A stretch of 64,000 nt of DNA. Origin: Phaeobacter sp. J2-8. GTDB taxonomy: Bacteria > Pseudomonadota > Alphaproteobacteria > Rhodobacterales > Rhodobacteraceae. A program made the position numbers and the translations under genes. The stretch is from NCBI RefSeq assembly GCF_022867865.1, contig NZ_JALIEC010000003.1, positions 1 through 64,000 of the forward strand, in the 5' to 3' direction. Positions 30,496 through 40,331 of the stretch are shown piece after piece. The stretch's first letter is position 1; each line of letters starts with the position of its first letter. The notes beneath the pieces are model-generated. The model saw only the letters and a list, made by a program, of their open reading frames with translations. It did not search any database and was not told the DNA's origin.

Positions 30496-31371
30496 ATGGT
30501 GGACACCGCGCAATCCGCAGCCGGGCGCAAGACGCCGACGGCGGGCCAGCAAGTGCCTTATGACAAGCGTAAGCTGTCATATGCCAATACGTTTACAAAT
30601 CCGTGGAAGGCGACAACCATCCGCGCGCTGGAATGGCTGACCGGTAAGTTGCCGCTCTTGCGTCTGGTGCGTCGATTTGAGCGGATGGGCCCGGCTGAAG
30701 GGCACGCGTTTTTTGGCCAGGCGCTTGGGTTGATGAAAATCGACCTGCTGACGCCGCAGGAACAAATCGACCAGATCCCCGCCACTGGCCCGGTGATCGT
30801 TGTGGCCAACCATCCGCATGGTTTGGTGGATGGCATGGTGATGGCGGAATTGATCGGGCGGGTGCGTACCGATTACCGTATCCTGACCAGAAGCCTCTTG
30901 TCCGGGGTCAAGGAGATCGAGCAATTCATGATCCCCGTGCCCTTTCCGCACGAAGAAAATGCCCGCATTGAAAGTCTGGAAATGCGGCAGAAGACGATGG
31001 ATCACCTGAAATCCGGTGGTGTTGTGGTGCTGTTCCCGTCTGGTGTTGTTGCGGCCTCTGAAACCTTTTTTGGCGAGGCTGTCGAAGCGGTCTGGAACCC
31101 CTTTACCGCCAAGATGATCGTGCGGTCCGGCGCGACGGTGGTGCCGATCCATTTCCCGGGCCAGAATTCCCGTGCCTATCAGATCGCCAACAAGATTTCG
31201 GCGACAATCCGGCAGGGGCTATTGATTCATGAGGTGATGCATTCCTGCAATCGGCCGCAATCGCCGATCATCGGGACGCCAATCACACCAGAAGAAATCC
31301 GCACCTGGGACGGCAAGCCACGTCAAATGATGAAGTGGCTGCGGGAACATACGCTCAGCCTTGGGCGTTAA
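30496..31371 (+). CDS. Lysophospholipid acyltransferase family protein (PlsC-like)
   Basis: The 291-residue protein belongs to the glycerolipid acyltransferase superfamily. The catalytic HX4D block is NHPHGLVDG near residue 107, and the second block is LFPSGVV, where FPEG is commoner. The region IVRSGATVVPIHFPGQNSR corresponds to block IV. It probably acylates a lipid substrate at the membrane; the substrate is not clear. The N-terminal 30 residues look unstructured and polar. It follows ptsH by 40 bases and may share its transcript. Confidence 0.8.
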   Translation: MVDTAQSAAGRKTPTAGQQVPYDKRKLSYANTFTNPWKATTIRALEWLTGKLPLLRLVRRFERMGPAEGHAFFGQALGLMKIDLLTPQEQIDQIPATGPVIVVANHPHGLVDGMVMAELIGRVRTDYRILTRSLLSGVKEIEQFMIPVPFPHEENARIESLEMRQKTMDHLKSGGVVVLFPSGVVAASETFFGEAVEAVWNPFTAKMIVRSGATVVPIHFPGQNSRAYQIANKISATIRQGLLIHEVMHSCNRPQSPIIGTPITPEEIRTWDGKPRQMMKWLREHTLSLGR

Positions 31372-31457
31372 GCCCCGTCACGGGTGACCCGGACGGGCCG
31401 CCGTTGGCGCGCTGGCCTGCGGTCAGGGGCTGACAGCCTGTCGGCCCCGTTCCGGAA

Positions 31458-32333
31458 TTAGCGCGTCGGGATTGGTGCGTCGCCCCGGTAATCGTAAAAG
31501 CCGCGTTTGGTCTTGCGGCCCAGCCAGCCAGCCTCGACATATTTTGTCAGAAGCGGGCAGGGGCGGTATTTTGTGTCCGCCAGCCCATCATGCAACACAT
31601 TCATGATCGCCAGACAGGTATCCAGACCAATGAAATCCGCTAGCTCCAGCGGACCCATCGGGTGGTTTGTCCCCAGCTTCATGGCCTGATCAATCGAGGT
31701 GACATTGCCCACGCCTTCGTAGAGCGTATAGACCGCCTCGTTGATCATCGGCATCAGGATGCGATTGACGATGAAGGCCGGGAAATCTTCGGCGGATGCT
31801 GCGGTCTTGCCCAGCTTTTGCACAACTGCCAAGCAGGATTGATAGGTGTCCTGATCGGTGGCAATGCCACGGATCAATTCGACCAATTGCATGACCGGCA
31901 CCGGGTTCATGAAATGGAACCCCATGAATTTCTCTGGGCGGTCGGTCCGGCTGGCCAGACGTGTGATTGAAATCGACGATGTATTCGACGTCAGGATGGT
32001 GTTGGGTTTCAAATGCGGCAGCAGGTTATCGAAAATCTGCTGTTTGACTGTTTCGCGTTCCGTGGCCGCTTCGATCACCAGATCGGTTTGGCCCAGTTCG
32101 GCCAGTTCCAGGCTGGTGGAAATCCGCGCCATTGCGGCGGCCTTGTCATCGGCGGACAGCGTGCCTTTGGACACCTGGCGCCCGATATTCTTGTCGATAC
32201 GCGCCACCGCGGCCAGCAAGGCATCTTCTGAAACATCGTTCATCACGACATCATAGCCCGCCACAGCCATCACATGGGCAATGCCATTGCCCATCTGGCC
32301 CGCGCCGATCACGCCGATTGAATGAATATCCAT
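31458..32333 (-). CDS. 3-hydroxybutyryl-CoA dehydrogenase
   Basis: The 291-residue enzyme oxidises (S)-3-hydroxybutyryl-CoA to acetoacetyl-CoA with NAD+, or the reverse. It has the Rossmann motif IGVIGAGQMGNGIAHVMA, the catalytic-His segment FHFMNPVPVMQLVELI, and the C-terminal dimer domain with NRILMPMINEAVYTLYEG and NHPMGPLELADFIGLD. The single-domain length separates it from the multifunctional FadB/FadJ. etfB/etfA lie about 1 kb downstream on the same strand, beyond an oppositely oriented gene; ETF receives electrons from acyl-CoA dehydrogenases, so fatty-acid or branched-acid oxidation is the common theme. Confidence 0.93.
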   Translation of the reverse strand: MDIHSIGVIGAGQMGNGIAHVMAVAGYDVVMNDVSEDALLAAVARIDKNIGRQVSKGTLSADDKAAAMARISTSLELAELGQTDLVIEAATERETVKQQIFDNLLPHLKPNTILTSNTSSISITRLASRTDRPEKFMGFHFMNPVPVMQLVELIRGIATDQDTYQSCLAVVQKLGKTAASAEDFPAFIVNRILMPMINEAVYTLYEGVGNVTSIDQAMKLGTNHPMGPLELADFIGLDTCLAIMNVLHDGLADTKYRPCPLLTKYVEAGWLGRKTKRGFYDYRGDAPIPTR

Positions 32334-32503
32334 GCCCTGCCCCTATGTCGTTCATCCGACAATAGGCGGCTTCGCATGGCAAGGGCAAGACCATGCATCT
32401 GCGGCGAATTCACTAAACATCGCCTTAAATCCGCCATTTAGCCTTTTGGAAATCGAATCACCTCATGTTGGCTTTGGGTGAGTATTAAAACTAGGTGGGT
32501 GAG

Positions 32504-33334
32504 ATGACCTATGAACTTCCGGGGGGATCGACCCCCGACTATCTGCCGTGCCGGTATGGCACGTCGCGGCTTGTATTTCGCGGGCCACGCCGCAAGCTAA
32601 AGGGCGATTATGTCGCTTTTTTCGGCGGTACGGAAACCTATGGCAAATTTATCGAAGCACCGTTCCCGTCCCTGACGGAAGACACGCTTAATCTGCCTTG
32701 TGTGAATTTCGGCTGTGTCAACGCCGGCATAGATGCATTTGTAAATGATGCTGCCTTGTTGGGGGCCGCAAACCAGTCCAGCGCCACGGTGATTCAGATC
32801 ATGGGCGCACAGAATATGTCCAATCGGTTGTATACGGTGCATCCGCGCCGCAACGACCGGTTTGTCAAGGCAACTGCGATGCTCAAGGCGATCTACCGAG
32901 AGGTGGATTTCACCGAGTTTCATTTCACGCGGCATCTGTTGGTCGAGCTGGAAAAACTTGGCCCAGAGAGGTTCAATATGGTGCGGCAAGAGCTTCAGAC
33001 CGCCTGGAGCGCGCGCATGTCGCTGTTGCTGAACCAGATCAAAGGCCCGGTTGTGCTGTTGTGGTTCGCCGATCACGCGCCGTCAAACGAAGAGGACAGC
33101 TTCTCTGATCCCTTGTTTGTCACGGCCGATATGGTCAACGAGCTGAGCGACAAAGTATCGGGCGTTGTCGAGGTGACGGCCAGTGACCGGGCCTTGCGGC
33201 AGGGCACAGAGGGCATGATGTTCAGCCCGGTCGAAGAGGGGGCCGCGCGCGAAATGATGGGGCCGATCGCCCATGAAGAAGCGGCAAATGCGCTGACCGC
33301 AGAATTGGCCGGAATTTTGCACCACCGTCACTAG
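32504..33334 (+). CDS. DUF6473 domain-containing protein
   Basis: A 276-residue protein starting MTYELPGGSTPDYLPCRYGT. ATG 32504 has AGGTGGG just upstream; GTG 32495 is an alternative. The N-terminal block YLPCRYGTSRLVFRGPRR and FFGGTETYGKF, then NFGCVNAGIDAFV and IQIMGAQNMSN, are characteristic of DUF6473, found widely in Rhodobacterales, sometimes next to sulfotransferases or polysaccharide genes. The GGTETYGKF and IMGAQNMSN segments resemble an SGNH/GDSL esterase-like arrangement, which is an impression only. It stands alone, divergent from the hydroxyacyl-CoA dehydrogenase. Confidence 0.75.
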   Translation: MTYELPGGSTPDYLPCRYGTSRLVFRGPRRKLKGDYVAFFGGTETYGKFIEAPFPSLTEDTLNLPCVNFGCVNAGIDAFVNDAALLGAANQSSATVIQIMGAQNMSNRLYTVHPRRNDRFVKATAMLKAIYREVDFTEFHFTRHLLVELEKLGPERFNMVRQELQTAWSARMSLLLNQIKGPVVLLWFADHAPSNEEDSFSDPLFVTADMVNELSDKVSGVVEVTASDRALRQGTEGMMFSPVEEGAAREMMGPIAHEEAANALTAELAGILHHRH

Positions 33335-33412
33335 GACGTTTCGCGTCGTGCCTGAGGTGCCCGGCGTTTGATAGCGCGACACACCTTGGCTGATGGCAGA
33401 TTGCCCGCACAA

Positions 33413-33439
33413 AAAGACCCGCCAAATTGGCGGGTCTTT
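33413..33439. terminator. Bidirectional intrinsic terminator
   Basis: AAAGACCCGCC and GGCGGGTCTTT form a perfect 11-bp stem with a 5-base loop and U-runs on either strand. It serves both the DUF6473 gene and etfA, which converge here. Confidence 0.9.
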
Positions 33440-33471
33440 AACGTTTCGAGTGCACCGTGTGCGCCCCGGTT

Positions 33472-34399
33472 TCAGAGCTTTTCGGTCAGTTCCGGAACGG
33501 CTGTGAACAGGTCCGCGACCAGGCCATAGTCCGCGACCTGGAAGATCGGGGCCTCTTCGTCCTTGTTGATCGCGACGATGATCTTGCTGTCTTTCATCCC
33601 GGCAAGGTGTTGAATTGCCCCGGAAATACCAACCGCGATATAGAGATCCGGCGCCACGACCTTGCCGGTTTGGCCGACCTGCCAATCGTTGGGCGCAAAG
33701 CCGCTGTCGACCGCCGCGCGCGACGCGCCAACCGCCGCGCCAAGCTTGTCAGCCAGGGCTTCGATGATCTTGAAGTCCTCTTCCGAGCCGACGCCGCGCC
33801 CACCGGACACAACAACACCCGCCGAGGTCAGTTCCGGGCGGTCGCTGGCGGCCAGTTTGTCCTCGACCCAGGTCGAAAGACCGGGATCTGCAGCGGCGGA
33901 AACGGTATCGACCGGGGCCGCGTCCTGTGCGCCTGCGGCGTCAAAGGTCGAGGTGCGGATCGACACCACCTTTTTGGAAATCGCTGGATTTTACGGTCTG
34001 GATCGCATTGCCCGCATAGATCGGGCGTTCGAATGTCGCGCCATCCACCACGCCGGAAACATCCGAAATCACCATCACATCCAGAAGTGCCGCAACCCGT
34101 GGCAACACGTTCTTTGCGTCGGTCGTGGCCGGGGCAACGATATGTTCATAATCGCCGGCCAGGCTGACGATCAATGCGGCGGTGGATTCCGCCAGCCGAT
34201 GGCCCAGAGAGGCATCTTCGGCCACCAAAACCTTGGCCACGCCCGCAATTTTCGCGGCATCGGCCCCGGCATCGGCGGCAGATCCGCCGGCGCAAAGCAC
34301 ATGCACGTCGCCAAGTGCGGCAACCGCGGTCACGGCCTTGGCAGTTGCGTCAAGGTTCAGAGCGCCATCATTGACTTCGGCAAGAAGGAGTACAGCCAT
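33472..34399 (-). CDS. etfA: Electron transfer flavoprotein alpha subunit, frameshifted
   Basis: EtfA binds FAD and, with EtfB, carries electrons from acyl-CoA dehydrogenases to ETF-ubiquinone oxidoreductase. The N-terminal domain ([14 protein letters not shown] to [11 protein letters not shown]) and C-terminal FAD domain ([13 protein letters not shown] to the end, with [24 protein letters not shown] and [12 protein letters not shown]) lie in two frames. The junction near base 33980 has one extra base; removing it gives [12 protein letters not shown] and a 308-residue protein, the family length. The stop of etfB abuts its start codon exactly, so etfBA is one operon. Confidence 0.93.
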
Positions 34400-35158
34400 T
34401 TACACAGCCCCCGCAGCTTTGAGTTTCGCGATCAAATCATCAACAGACCCGACGATTTCACCGGCCTGGCGGGCGGCGGGCTCTTCGGTTTTCACAATTT
34501 CCAGACGCGGCGTGACATCAACGCCGTAATCAGCCGGTGTTTTTTCGTCCAGCGGCTTCTTCTTGGCCTTCATGATGTTGGGCAGGCTGGCGTAGCGCGG
34601 TTCGTTCAGGCGCAGATCGACGGTCACAACCGCCGGCATCTTGACGCTGATGGTTTGCAGGCCGCCGTCGACCTCACGCGTGACTTTTGCGGTGTCGCCG
34701 TCGATGTCGACTTCGCTGGCAAAGGTCGCCTGCGACCAGCCAAGCAGCGCCGCGGTCATCTGGCCGGTGGCGTTCATGTCGTTGTCGATTGCCTGTTTGC
34801 CACAAAGCACAAGGCCGGGGGCCTCTTCTTCGGTGATCTTGGCCAGGATCTTGGCCACGGCCAAAGGTTCGATATCGTTGTGCACGTCGTCCGCAGCCAC
34901 CACCAGGATCGCCCGGTCCGCACCCATCGCCAGCGCAGTACGAAGGGTTTCCTGCGCCTGTTTGACCCCAATGGACACCGCGACGATCTCTTCGACCTTG
35001 CCAGCTTCTTTCAGGCGAATCGCCTCTTCCACTGCGATCTCGTCAAACGGGTTCATCGACATCTTCACGTTTGCAAGATCGACACCGCTCCCGTCCGCTT
35101 TCACACGAACCTTCACATTATAATCGATCACGCGTTTGACGGGGACTAGAACCTTCAT
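34400..35158 (-). CDS. etfB: Electron transfer flavoprotein beta subunit
   Basis: The 252-residue partner of EtfA binds AMP and docks the dehydrogenases. Typical features are the N-terminus [36 protein letters not shown], the GADRAILV helix, and the recognition loop [14 protein letters not shown], whose Leu inserts into acyl-CoA dehydrogenases. It starts at ATG 35158 behind AAGGAGAG. It is encoded directly before etfA with no gap. The 141 bases up to the hemC stop hold its promoter. Confidence 0.97.
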   Translation of the reverse strand: MKVLVPVKRVIDYNVKVRVKADGSGVDLANVKMSMNPFDEIAVEEAIRLKEAGKVEEIVAVSIGVKQAQETLRTALAMGADRAILVVAADDVHNDIEPLAVAKILAKITEEEAPGLVLCGKQAIDNDMNATGQMTAALLGWSQATFASEVDIDGDTAKVTREVDGGLQTISVKMPAVVTVDLRLNEPRYASLPNIMKAKKKPLDEKTPADYGVDVTPRLEIVKTEEPAARQAGEIVGSVDDLIAKLKAAGAV

Positions 35159-35299
35159 CTGCGTAACTCTCCTTGTGGTTCTCGCACGGGCTGTGCGACT
35201 CGGATTGATAATTCTTCTGGGCGTTGATAATCGGTCATATTGTTGCGCAACAGGTCAAAATCGCCTGTTGGCGCTAAAGGACGCGGCGTTTCTTTGGTG

Positions 35300-36262
35300 T
35301 CATGCGCGCCAGTCAAAGAAACCCGGCCCGACCTGCGCCAAAAGCCGCCGCCCCATGTCATGGCCCAGCGCGGCGCCATCGGTGATGGGGGCGCTGGCAG
35401 CATCACACAGAACCTCGGTTCCATCGGGGCGCAGAACCTCGCCGCGCAGATGGAGCGTGCCGCCATCCAATTCCGCCAACCCGGCAATCGGTGTTTCACA
35501 AGATCCGTCCAAAGCCGCGAGAAAAGCACGCTCTGCCGCCAGCCGCTGTGCGGTTTCCGGATGGTGGATCGGTTCCAGCAGAGCGGCGGTGTTTGTGTCA
35601 TGGATGCGCCGTTCGATGCCAATTGCGCCCTGGGCGACGGCGGGCAACATGTCATTTGCGGAAATCGCCTGTGCCGGGACATCGGTCAACATGCCCAATC
35701 GGGTCAGGCCCGCCATAGCCAGAAACGTGCATGTGGCCACGCCATCAGACAGTTTTTTCAGCCTTGTCTGTACGTTGCCACGAAATTGAACGACCGTCAG
35801 ATCGGGCCGCTGGTGCAACAATTGCGCCCGTCGCCGCAGTGAGGAGGTGCCGACAATCGCGCCTTCGGGCAATTCGGCGATGCCGCGGAACTGCGGTGAG
35901 ACAAAGGCATCGCGCACGTCCTCGCGCGGCAGGAAACAATCCAGCACCAATCCGGCAGGCTGGTCCACGGGCATGTCTTTCATCGAATGCACCGCAATAT
36001 CGATGCCGCCCTCCAGCAGCGCCGCTTCGATTTCGCGGGTAAACAGCCCCTTGCCGCCCAATTCCTTGAGCGGGGTGTCGCTGGCAATCAGCGCGCGGTC
36101 GTCGCCGGTGGTTTTGATCACCACGATGCGAAACGCCTCGGCAGGCAGATCAAAGGCCGCAGCGATTCTGTCGCGGGTCTCATGTGCTTGGGCCAGGGCC
36201 AAAGGCGATCCACGGGTGCCGATTTTCAGCGGAGAGGCGGGCGAGGGCAGGGTGTGCGTCAT
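35300..36262 (-). CDS. hemC: Hydroxymethylbilane synthase (porphobilinogen deaminase)
   Basis: HemC joins four porphobilinogens into hydroxymethylbilane in haem synthesis. The 320-residue protein shows GTRGSPLALAQ at the start, the dipyrromethane-contacting region HSMKDMPVD and GTSSLRRRAQL, and the cofactor-carrying cysteine in LDGSCETPIAG. Start ATG 36262 matches homologues. It is divergent from hemE with a 100-base shared promoter region, so two haem-pathway genes are probably co-regulated. Confidence 0.96.
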   Translation of the reverse strand: MTHTLPSPASPLKIGTRGSPLALAQAHETRDRIAAAFDLPAEAFRIVVIKTTGDDRALIASDTPLKELGGKGLFTREIEAALLEGGIDIAVHSMKDMPVDQPAGLVLDCFLPREDVRDAFVSPQFRGIAELPEGAIVGTSSLRRRAQLLHQRPDLTVVQFRGNVQTRLKKLSDGVATCTFLAMAGLTRLGMLTDVPAQAISANDMLPAVAQGAIGIERRIHDTNTAALLEPIHHPETAQRLAAERAFLAALDGSCETPIAGLAELDGGTLHLRGEVLRPDGTEVLCDAASAPITDGAALGHDMGRRLLAQVGPGFFDWRA

Positions 36263-36362
36263 GCTCCACTGTCTAGCCCCGGCCCAGAGGGGTGACAAGC
36301 GCCCGCCTTGACATCGCCGCAGTGGCGGGGGACCAACCGGAAAACAAATTGCGGAGACCGGC

Positions 36363-37400
36363 ATGACCAAAGCGACCAAACCCATCCTGCGCGCCCTTGC
36401 CGGTGAGACCCTGCCAACCCCGCCGATCTGGATGATGCGGCAGGCGGGGCGGTATCTGCCCGAGTATCGCGCGACACGTGCCCAGGCCGGTGATTTTCTG
36501 TCGCTGTGCTACAACTCTGATCTGGCGGCGGAGGTCACATTGCAGCCGATCCGGCGATATGGCTTTGATGCGGCGATCCTGTTTGCCGATATTTTGCTGG
36601 TGCCCCAGGCGCTTGGCGCGGATCTTTGGTTTGTCACCGGCGAAGGCCCGCGTCTGTCGACGGTGACCGAACAGCGCGACTTCGATGCGCTGAAACCGGC
36701 AACAGACATTCACGACACACTGGCGCCGATTTACGAAACCCTGCGCATTTTGACCGGGGAATTGCCGCCAGAGACCACGCTGATCGGTTTTGCCGGTGCG
36801 CCCTGGACCGTGGCGACCTATATGATTGCCGGGCGTGGCACCCCGGATCAGGGGCCGGCCCATGCGTTGAAAGATGAAAACCGCCCCCTGTTCGAGGCGC
36901 TTTTGGATCGGATCACCGAGGCGACAATTGATTATCTTTCCATGCAGATTGATGCCGGGGCCGAGGTGGTCAAACTGTTTGATAGCTGGGCTGGGTCGCT
37001 GAAAGGTGATGATTTTCAACGCTATGCATTGGAGCCGGCCAAGCGGATCATTTCTGCGTTGAAGGCAAAGCACCCCAATACGCCGGTCATCGCCTTTCCG
37101 CGTGAGGCCGGTGAAAAATACATCGGGTTCCACAAGGCGACAGGGGCCGATTGCGTGGCGCTGGACAATTCGGTGGATGCCGCATGGGCCGCGACGCATG
37201 TGCAGGTCGATGGCTGTGTGCAGGGCAATCTGGCCTCACGTCACATGGTGACCGGTGGTTCGGCGCTGGTCGAGGACACCCGCCAAATCGTCGCTGCATT
37301 GCGCAACGGGCCGCATATTTTCAATCTTGGTCACGGGATTACGCCGGATGCGGACCCGGAAAACGTACAATTGATGATTGATACGGTGCGAAACACCTGA
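36363..37400 (+). CDS. hemE: Uroporphyrinogen decarboxylase
   Basis: HemE removes four carboxyl groups from uroporphyrinogen III to give coproporphyrinogen III. The 345-residue protein has the signature [16 protein letters not shown] near residue 20, the catalytic-Asp segment [27 protein letters not shown], and [15 protein letters not shown] at the end. ATG 36363 has a GGAG-like site upstream. In several alphaproteobacteria hemE lies beside the chromosome origin, which is worth noting given the DnaA-box gap 4.7 kb downstream. Confidence 0.97.
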   Translation: MTKATKPILRALAGETLPTPPIWMMRQAGRYLPEYRATRAQAGDFLSLCYNSDLAAEVTLQPIRRYGFDAAILFADILLVPQALGADLWFVTGEGPRLSTVTEQRDFDALKPATDIHDTLAPIYETLRILTGELPPETTLIGFAGAPWTVATYMIAGRGTPDQGPAHALKDENRPLFEALLDRITEATIDYLSMQIDAGAEVVKLFDSWAGSLKGDDFQRYALEPAKRIISALKAKHPNTPVIAFPREAGEKYIGFHKATGADCVALDNSVDAAWAATHVQVDGCVQGNLASRHMVTGGSALVEDTRQIVAALRNGPHIFNLGHGITPDADPENVQLMIDTVRNT

Positions 37401-37513
37401 CGAAATTCGTCGACTGTGCGTCAATGCGCAAGGCACCCTGCATTGCGATTTGCACGTTGTGTCACATCTGCGCGTGATTAAATTAGCCCCTCGCAGTCAG
37501 GGAAGGGGCGATC

Positions 37514-38452
37514 ATGTCAATTGTGGATATTCTGGACCTGAAAAAGGTCTATGATGGCGGGTTCGAGGCGCTCAAAGGTGTCACGCTTGCCATTGAAGAG
37601 GGCGAGATCCTTGCTCTGCTCGGTCCGAATGGGGCGGGAAAGACGACACTGATTTCAACGGTTTGCGGCATCGTTAACCCCAGCTCCGGCAGTGTCACGG
37701 TCGGCGGCCATGACATTCAGCGGGATTTTCGTGCGGCGCGGGCGATGATCGGTCTGGTGCCGCAGGAAATTCACCTCGAACCATTTGAAACCGTCTGGAA
37801 CACTGTGCGGTATTCCCGTGGTTTGTTCGGCTTGCCGCGCGACGATGCGCATATCGAAACGGTGCTGCGGCAATTGTCGCTGTGGGACAAACGGAAATCC
37901 AAGACGATGGAACTGTCCGGCGGCATGAAGCGCCGGGTGTTGATCGCCAAGGCGCTAAGCCACGAACCCCGCGTGCTGTTCCTTGATGAACCGACCGCCG
38001 GGGTCGATGTAGAGCTGCGCAAGGATATGTGGAACGTGGTGGCGGATCTGAAGGCGTCCGGGGTCACCATCATCCTGACCACCCATTACATCGAAGAAGC
38101 CGAGGCAATCGCCGACCGCGTGGGGGTGATCGCCAAGGGCGAATTGCTCTTGCTGGAGGAAAAGGCGGCGCTGATGGCGCGTATGGGCAAAAAGACGCTG
38201 GATATTGAATTGACCGCGCCGGTGGTGGAATTGCCTGCCGTTCTGGCGGGGTATGATCTGGACTTGATCAGTGATGGCCAGACCCTGCGCTATAGCTATG
38301 ACACCAAAGGCGACCGCACCGGGATTACCAAATTGCTGGCGGATCTAGCGGCGGCGGGCCTGCAAATGCGGGATCTGCTAACCCGGCAATCCAGTCTCGA
38401 AGAAATTTTCGTCGATCTCGTGTCCGAGACAGATCAGGAGGATGCAGCATGA
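37514..38452 (+). CDS. ABC transporter ATP-binding protein (ABC-2 type exporter)
   Basis: The 312-residue nucleotide-binding subunit has Walker [10 protein letters not shown] near residue 38, Q-loop GLVPQEIH, signature LSGGMKRR, and Walker [13 protein letters not shown] followed by the switch His in TTHYIEE. The C-terminal extension of about 80 residues is typical of drug/polysaccharide ABC-2 exporters (YadG-like). It powers the permease encoded next, whose ATG overlaps its stop. Substrate unknown. Confidence 0.92.
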   Translation: MSIVDILDLKKVYDGGFEALKGVTLAIEEGEILALLGPNGAGKTTLISTVCGIVNPSSGSVTVGGHDIQRDFRAARAMIGLVPQEIHLEPFETVWNTVRYSRGLFGLPRDDAHIETVLRQLSLWDKRKSKTMELSGGMKRRVLIAKALSHEPRVLFLDEPTAGVDVELRKDMWNVVADLKASGVTIILTTHYIEEAEAIADRVGVIAKGELLLLEEKAALMARMGKKTLDIELTAPVVELPAVLAGYDLDLISDGQTLRYSYDTKGDRTGITKLLADLAAAGLQMRDLLTRQSSLEEIFVDLVSETDQEDAA

Positions 38453-39210
38453 ACCTGCAGGCGGTAAAATCCATTTATATGGTTGAAATGGCGCGGTTCT
38501 TTCGCACCCTCGCGCAGAGCTTCATTTCGCCGGTGATTTCAACCTCGCTGTACTTTGTGGTCTTTGGCACCGCCATCGGCAGCCGCATCGACCAGGTCGA
38601 GGGCATCAGCTATGGCGCGTTCATTGTGCCGGGGTTGATCATGCTGACGGTGATGACCCAAGGCATTTCCAACGCCTCTTTCGGGATCTATTTCCCGAAA
38701 TTCATCGGGACGATTTTTGAACTTCTGTCTGCCCCGGTGAATTTTCTGGAAATCGTGATCGGATTTGCGGGTGCGGCGGCGACCAAGGCGATGTTCATCG
38801 GTTTGGTGATCCTTGCGACATCCGCGTTGTTTGTCGACATCACCATCATGCATCCCTTTGCCATGCTGGCATTTCTGGTGCTGACCTGCGTGTCCTTCGC
38901 GTTGTTCGGATTCATTATTGGCATCTGGGCCAAGAATTTCGAGCAGCTGCAATTGATCCCGTTGCTGGTGGTCACGCCCTTGGTGTTCCTTGGCGGGTCG
39001 TTCTATTCGATTTCGATGTTGCCGCCGATCTGGCAGACGATTTCGTTTTTCAACCCGGTGGTCTATCTTATTTCCGGCTTTCGCTGGTCGTTCTTTGGCA
39101 CATCGGATGTGCCGATCGGTCTGAGTTTGCTGGCGATTGCCGGGTTTACCGCGCTCTGTCTGGGGATTGTGTGGTGGATTTTCCGAACCGGCTGGCGCAT
39201 TCGGTCCTGA
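38449..39210 (+). CDS. ABC-2 type transporter permease
   Basis: The 253-residue inner-membrane protein has six hydrophobic helices (for example [46 protein letters not shown] and [17 protein letters not shown]). Layout and the motif [19 protein letters not shown] fit YadH-like ABC-2 permeases. With the preceding ATPase it should form a homodimeric exporter; the substrate is unknown. The genes overlap by ATGA. Confidence 0.9.
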   Translation: MNLQAVKSIYMVEMARFFRTLAQSFISPVISTSLYFVVFGTAIGSRIDQVEGISYGAFIVPGLIMLTVMTQGISNASFGIYFPKFIGTIFELLSAPVNFLEIVIGFAGAAATKAMFIGLVILATSALFVDITIMHPFAMLAFLVLTCVSFALFGFIIGIWAKNFEQLQLIPLLVVTPLVFLGGSFYSISMLPPIWQTISFFNPVVYLISGFRWSFFGTSDVPIGLSLLAIAGFTALCLGIVWWIFRTGWRIRS

Positions 39211-39340
39211 CCGGCCCGGCCCCGGTCGACGGGCCATCGTGACTTTCTTGCAACGCTGCGGCGGGGTGAACTTGGCGTGACCAAAAGTTTGCCCCGCGCG
39301 AACCTTGTTTGTCGGCGTGGGCCTGTCTACATGCCCAAAC

Positions 39341-40138
39341 ATGAAACATTGGCTTCCATTCGTGAAATCCGGGCCGAACGTGGCCGTCATCCGTCTGAGC
39401 GGCGCCATCGGCACCGGCGGGCGGGGTTCATTGACCGACAGCGGGCTGGCGCCCTTGCTGGAAAAGGCATTCAAACGCGGCAAACCAGACGCAGTTGCGC
39501 TTGAAATCAACTCTCCTGGTGGCTCGCCGGTGCAATCTTCGTTGATTGCCGCCCGCATTCGCCGATTGGCCGCGGAAAAAGACATTCCCGTGTTCGCCTT
39601 CGTCGAAGATGTGGCCGCTTCGGGCGGCTATTGGCTGGCCAGTGCCGCGGATGAGATTTTTGCCGATCATTCCTCGATCCTTGGCTCGATCGGTGTGATC
39701 TCTGCAGGGTTCGGGGCGAATGTGTTCTTGGCCCGACAAGGGCTTGAGCGTCGGGTGCATACCGCTGGCACCTCCAAAAGCTTCCTCGATCCGTTCCAAC
39801 CGGAAAAGGAAGAGGATGTGACCCGCTTGCGGCGGCTTCTGGATCAATTGCACGTCAATTTTATCCATCAAATCAAGGAGCGGCGCGGTGACAAGCTGGC
39901 CGATCATCCGGATTTGTTCACGGGTGAGGTCTGGATCGGCGAACGTGCCCAGCAGGTGGGGCTGATCGACGGCATCGGACATCTGGATGCGGTGATGAAA
40001 GAGCGCTTTGGCGACAAGGTGAAATTCCGCCGCTACGGTCGCAGCCGGTCCTTGGCGCAACGCTTGGGGCTGTCATTGGTCGAAGATGCGCTGGGACAGA
40101 TCGAAGAACGGGCGGCCTATGCCCGGTTCGGGCTGTGA
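39341..40138 (+). CDS. S49 family peptidase (SppA/SohB-like)
   Basis: A 265-residue signal-peptide-peptidase-like serine protease. The core has INSPGGSPVQSS, the nucleophile Ser in EDVAASGGYWLA, GSIGVISAGFG, and the general-base Lys in TAGTSKSFLDPF. It degrades leftover signal peptides or membrane protein fragments. ATG 39341 (MKHWLPFVKSG) matches short SppA homologues. There is no clear transmembrane helix, so it may be peripheral. The zinc-ribbon gene begins one base after its stop codon. Confidence 0.88.
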   Translation: MKHWLPFVKSGPNVAVIRLSGAIGTGGRGSLTDSGLAPLLEKAFKRGKPDAVALEINSPGGSPVQSSLIAARIRRLAAEKDIPVFAFVEDVAASGGYWLASAADEIFADHSSILGSIGVISAGFGANVFLARQGLERRVHTAGTSKSFLDPFQPEKEEDVTRLRRLLDQLHVNFIHQIKERRGDKLADHPDLFTGEVWIGERAQQVGLIDGIGHLDAVMKERFGDKVKFRRYGRSRSLAQRLGLSLVEDALGQIEERAAYARFGL

Positions 40139-40139
40139 T

Positions 40140-40331
40140 GTGATCGTCAAGATAGTCACTTTATTTCTGATTGGTATGGGTGTGCTGGCGATGTTCGGCA
40201 AGCTGCGGCTGCCCAATGTGCGCAAACTTGGCGGCAAATACCTTGGATCAGACAAATGCCGGTCCTGTGGGCGGTATCGTATCGGCAAGGGCAAATGTCC
40301 CTGTGGTGGAAACAAGGGAAAACGTGGATGA
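40140..40331 (+). CDS. Mini zinc-ribbon protein with N-terminal membrane helix
   Basis: A 63-residue protein from GTG 40140. One hydrophobic helix (IVTLFLIGMGVLAMFG) is followed by a basic linker and a compact zinc ribbon with CRSCG and CPCGG, ending GKRG. It sits between a peptidase and an ion exchanger with an ATGA overlap to the latter, so it is translated with it. The function is unknown. Too short for routine gene finders, but the cysteine pattern, coupling and full use of the gap support it. Confidence 0.7.
   Translation: MIVKIVTLFLIGMGVLAMFGKLRLPNVRKLGGKYLGSDKCRSCGRYRIGKGKCPCGGNKGKRG

Noticed and set aside
36363-37400. hemE neighbourhood as direct proof of the chromosome origin
   Set aside because: hemE itself has only a 113-base downstream gap and no DnaA box cluster there, and gene order after it does not match the Caulobacter origin. 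Only the 42-kb gap remains as a candidate.
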